A DNA stretch of 12,064 nt, from assembly GCA_002773185.1 (NCBI GenBank), contig PFBU01000065.1, positions 1-12,064 of the forward strand, given 5' to 3'. The position numbers and the translations under genes are program-made. The notes beneath the pieces were generated by a model, which saw only the letters and a list, made by a program, of their open reading frames with translations, did not search any database and was not told the DNA's origin. Source of the DNA: Candidatus Magasanikbacteria bacterium CG10_big_fil_rev_8_21_14_0_10_36_16. GTDB taxonomy: Bacteria > Patescibacteriota > Patescibacteriia > Magasanikbacterales > UBA922. Of this stretch, positions 11,697 to 12,064 are shown piece by piece; within the stretch, counting starts at the first letter, position 1; every line of letters begins with the position of its first letter.

Positions 11697-11704
11697 GTGT
11701 ATCA

Positions 11705-11712
11705 CCCCCCTT
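11705..11712 (-). promoter_or_regulatory. G-rich ribosome binding site of the 11244 gene
   Basis: On the minus strand AAGGGGGG (11712-11705) followed by TGATACACATG. It corresponds to the AAAGGAGG of the duplicate copy, with the central A changed to G, so it can still pair with the anti-SD through a G-U wobble. Confidence 0.6.
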
Positions 11713-11758
11713 CATCTTCAAAAGATTTTTTAACATAGATAAAAATTATTAGGGTATG

Positions 11759-12064
11759 TTAACTCACACCCAATCCTTGTAAAACTAAACTAATTATAGC
11801 ATAACTAGCAAAAATAACAACAACACCAATCGTCGCCCAGACCATAGCACTGGTACCTTTTTTCACTCTTTCTGGATTACCGGATGAAACAAGCCACATA
11901 AATCCACCATATATAAAAACCAACAACGCTGAAGAACCCAAAATTCCCAAAGCAACTTTGATAAGATTGCCAAAAATCTGAGTAATGTCGGAAGATCCTA
12001 TGGGATTTTCCAAAGATACATCTGTAACTTCTTTGAAGGTACCCGCCGTAGTCGTCGAACCTGA
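11759..12064 (-). CDS. VirB2/TrbC-like pilin paralog, 5' end outside the window (partial)
   Basis: The frame is open without an ATG from the window edge (12064) to TAA at 11761-11759, giving about 101 visible residues. I read it as a gene entering from outside; a TTG at 12013 is an unlikely start because the frame continues upstream with plausible coding sequence (SGSTTTAGTFKEV). Visible elements are ENPIGSSDITQIFGNLIKVA (residues about 19-38 of the visible part), TM1 ending in FIYGGFMWLVSSGNPERVKK, and TM2 with ATIGVVVIFASYAIISLV. The ENP-G-D-GNLI type is a common variant of the pilin family in Patescibacteria as I recall it. It is the most upstream member of the array here and ends 62 nt before the start of copy A. 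Confidence 0.8.
   Translation of the reverse strand, partial: SGSTTTAGTFKEVTDVSLENPIGSSDITQIFGNLIKVALGILGSSALLVFIYGGFMWLVSSGNPERVKKGTSAMVWATIGVVVIFASYAIISLVLQGLGVS

Larger units (their letters stand above)
10619..11709. repeat. Tandem duplication of a pilin gene unit
   Basis: Two head-to-tail units, about 10619-11140 and 11181-11709, offset by about 562 bp. Each has the same order on the minus strand: G-rich ribosome binding site with GTGATACACATG, signal peptide region, a diverged segment, a nearly identical two-TM region, and a 3' hairpin with AATAAACTTTCAGAG. Only the segment encoding the mature N-terminus and the last few codons differ strongly. Confidence 0.85.

Overview
This AT-rich window most likely comes from a Candidate Phyla Radiation (Patescibacteria) genome. 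The evidence is the tandem array of small VirB2/TrbC-like pilin genes typical of that group, the scarcity of Shine-Dalgarno sites, and dispersed palindromic repeats of a kind I associate with these genomes. The lineage is an inference; there is no rRNA or other phylogenetic marker here. TGA ends several genes, so the standard bacterial code (table 11) fits.

Left part (1-1760): the tail of an unidentified gene and a DUF1294 membrane protein lie on the plus strand. Convergent to them are two tandem RelB/RelE-type toxin-antitoxin modules on the minus strand (antitoxin 2, toxin 2, antitoxin 1, toxin 1). Toxin 1 keeps the family's catalytic residues. Toxin 2 has lost the C-terminal catalytic block, and its reading frame runs through the promoter of the next module to an ATGA overlap with antitoxin 1.

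Middle part (1760-6035): elongation factor P and EpmA, the lysyl-tRNA-synthetase-like enzyme that modifies EF-P, are co-directional on the minus strand. Divergent from epmA are an MgtC-family membrane protein and a PduO-type cob(I)alamin adenosyltransferase on the plus strand. A gene-free stretch of about 435 bp follows, full of inverted repeats, then a family 2 glycosyltransferase on the minus strand. Two dispersed repeat families punctuate this part.

Right part (6050-12064): ten minus-strand genes and one pseudogene, every one a VirB2/TrbC-like pilin paralog: signal peptide, short exported N-terminus, TM1 ending in a (V/I)YAG-type motif, short charged cytoplasmic loop, TM2 ending in AYAI-type residues. 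The most upstream gene is cut by the window edge. The next two are recent duplicates that share the strongest ribosome binding sites in the array and are each followed by a conserved hairpin; I take them for the major subunits. Two others carry long cysteine-rich extracellular tails (about 24-26 Cys each) after a proline-rich linker. A degraded remnant of one of these sits between two intact genes. The array ends in a rho-independent terminator at 6052-6072.

The likely theme of the right part is a conjugation-like type IV secretion or surface appendage with a family of diversified subunits, including putative disulfide-stabilised adhesive ones. No VirB4, VirB6 or VirD4 gene is visible; they would have to lie upstream of 12064. 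The function is inferred from family resemblance and gene order.
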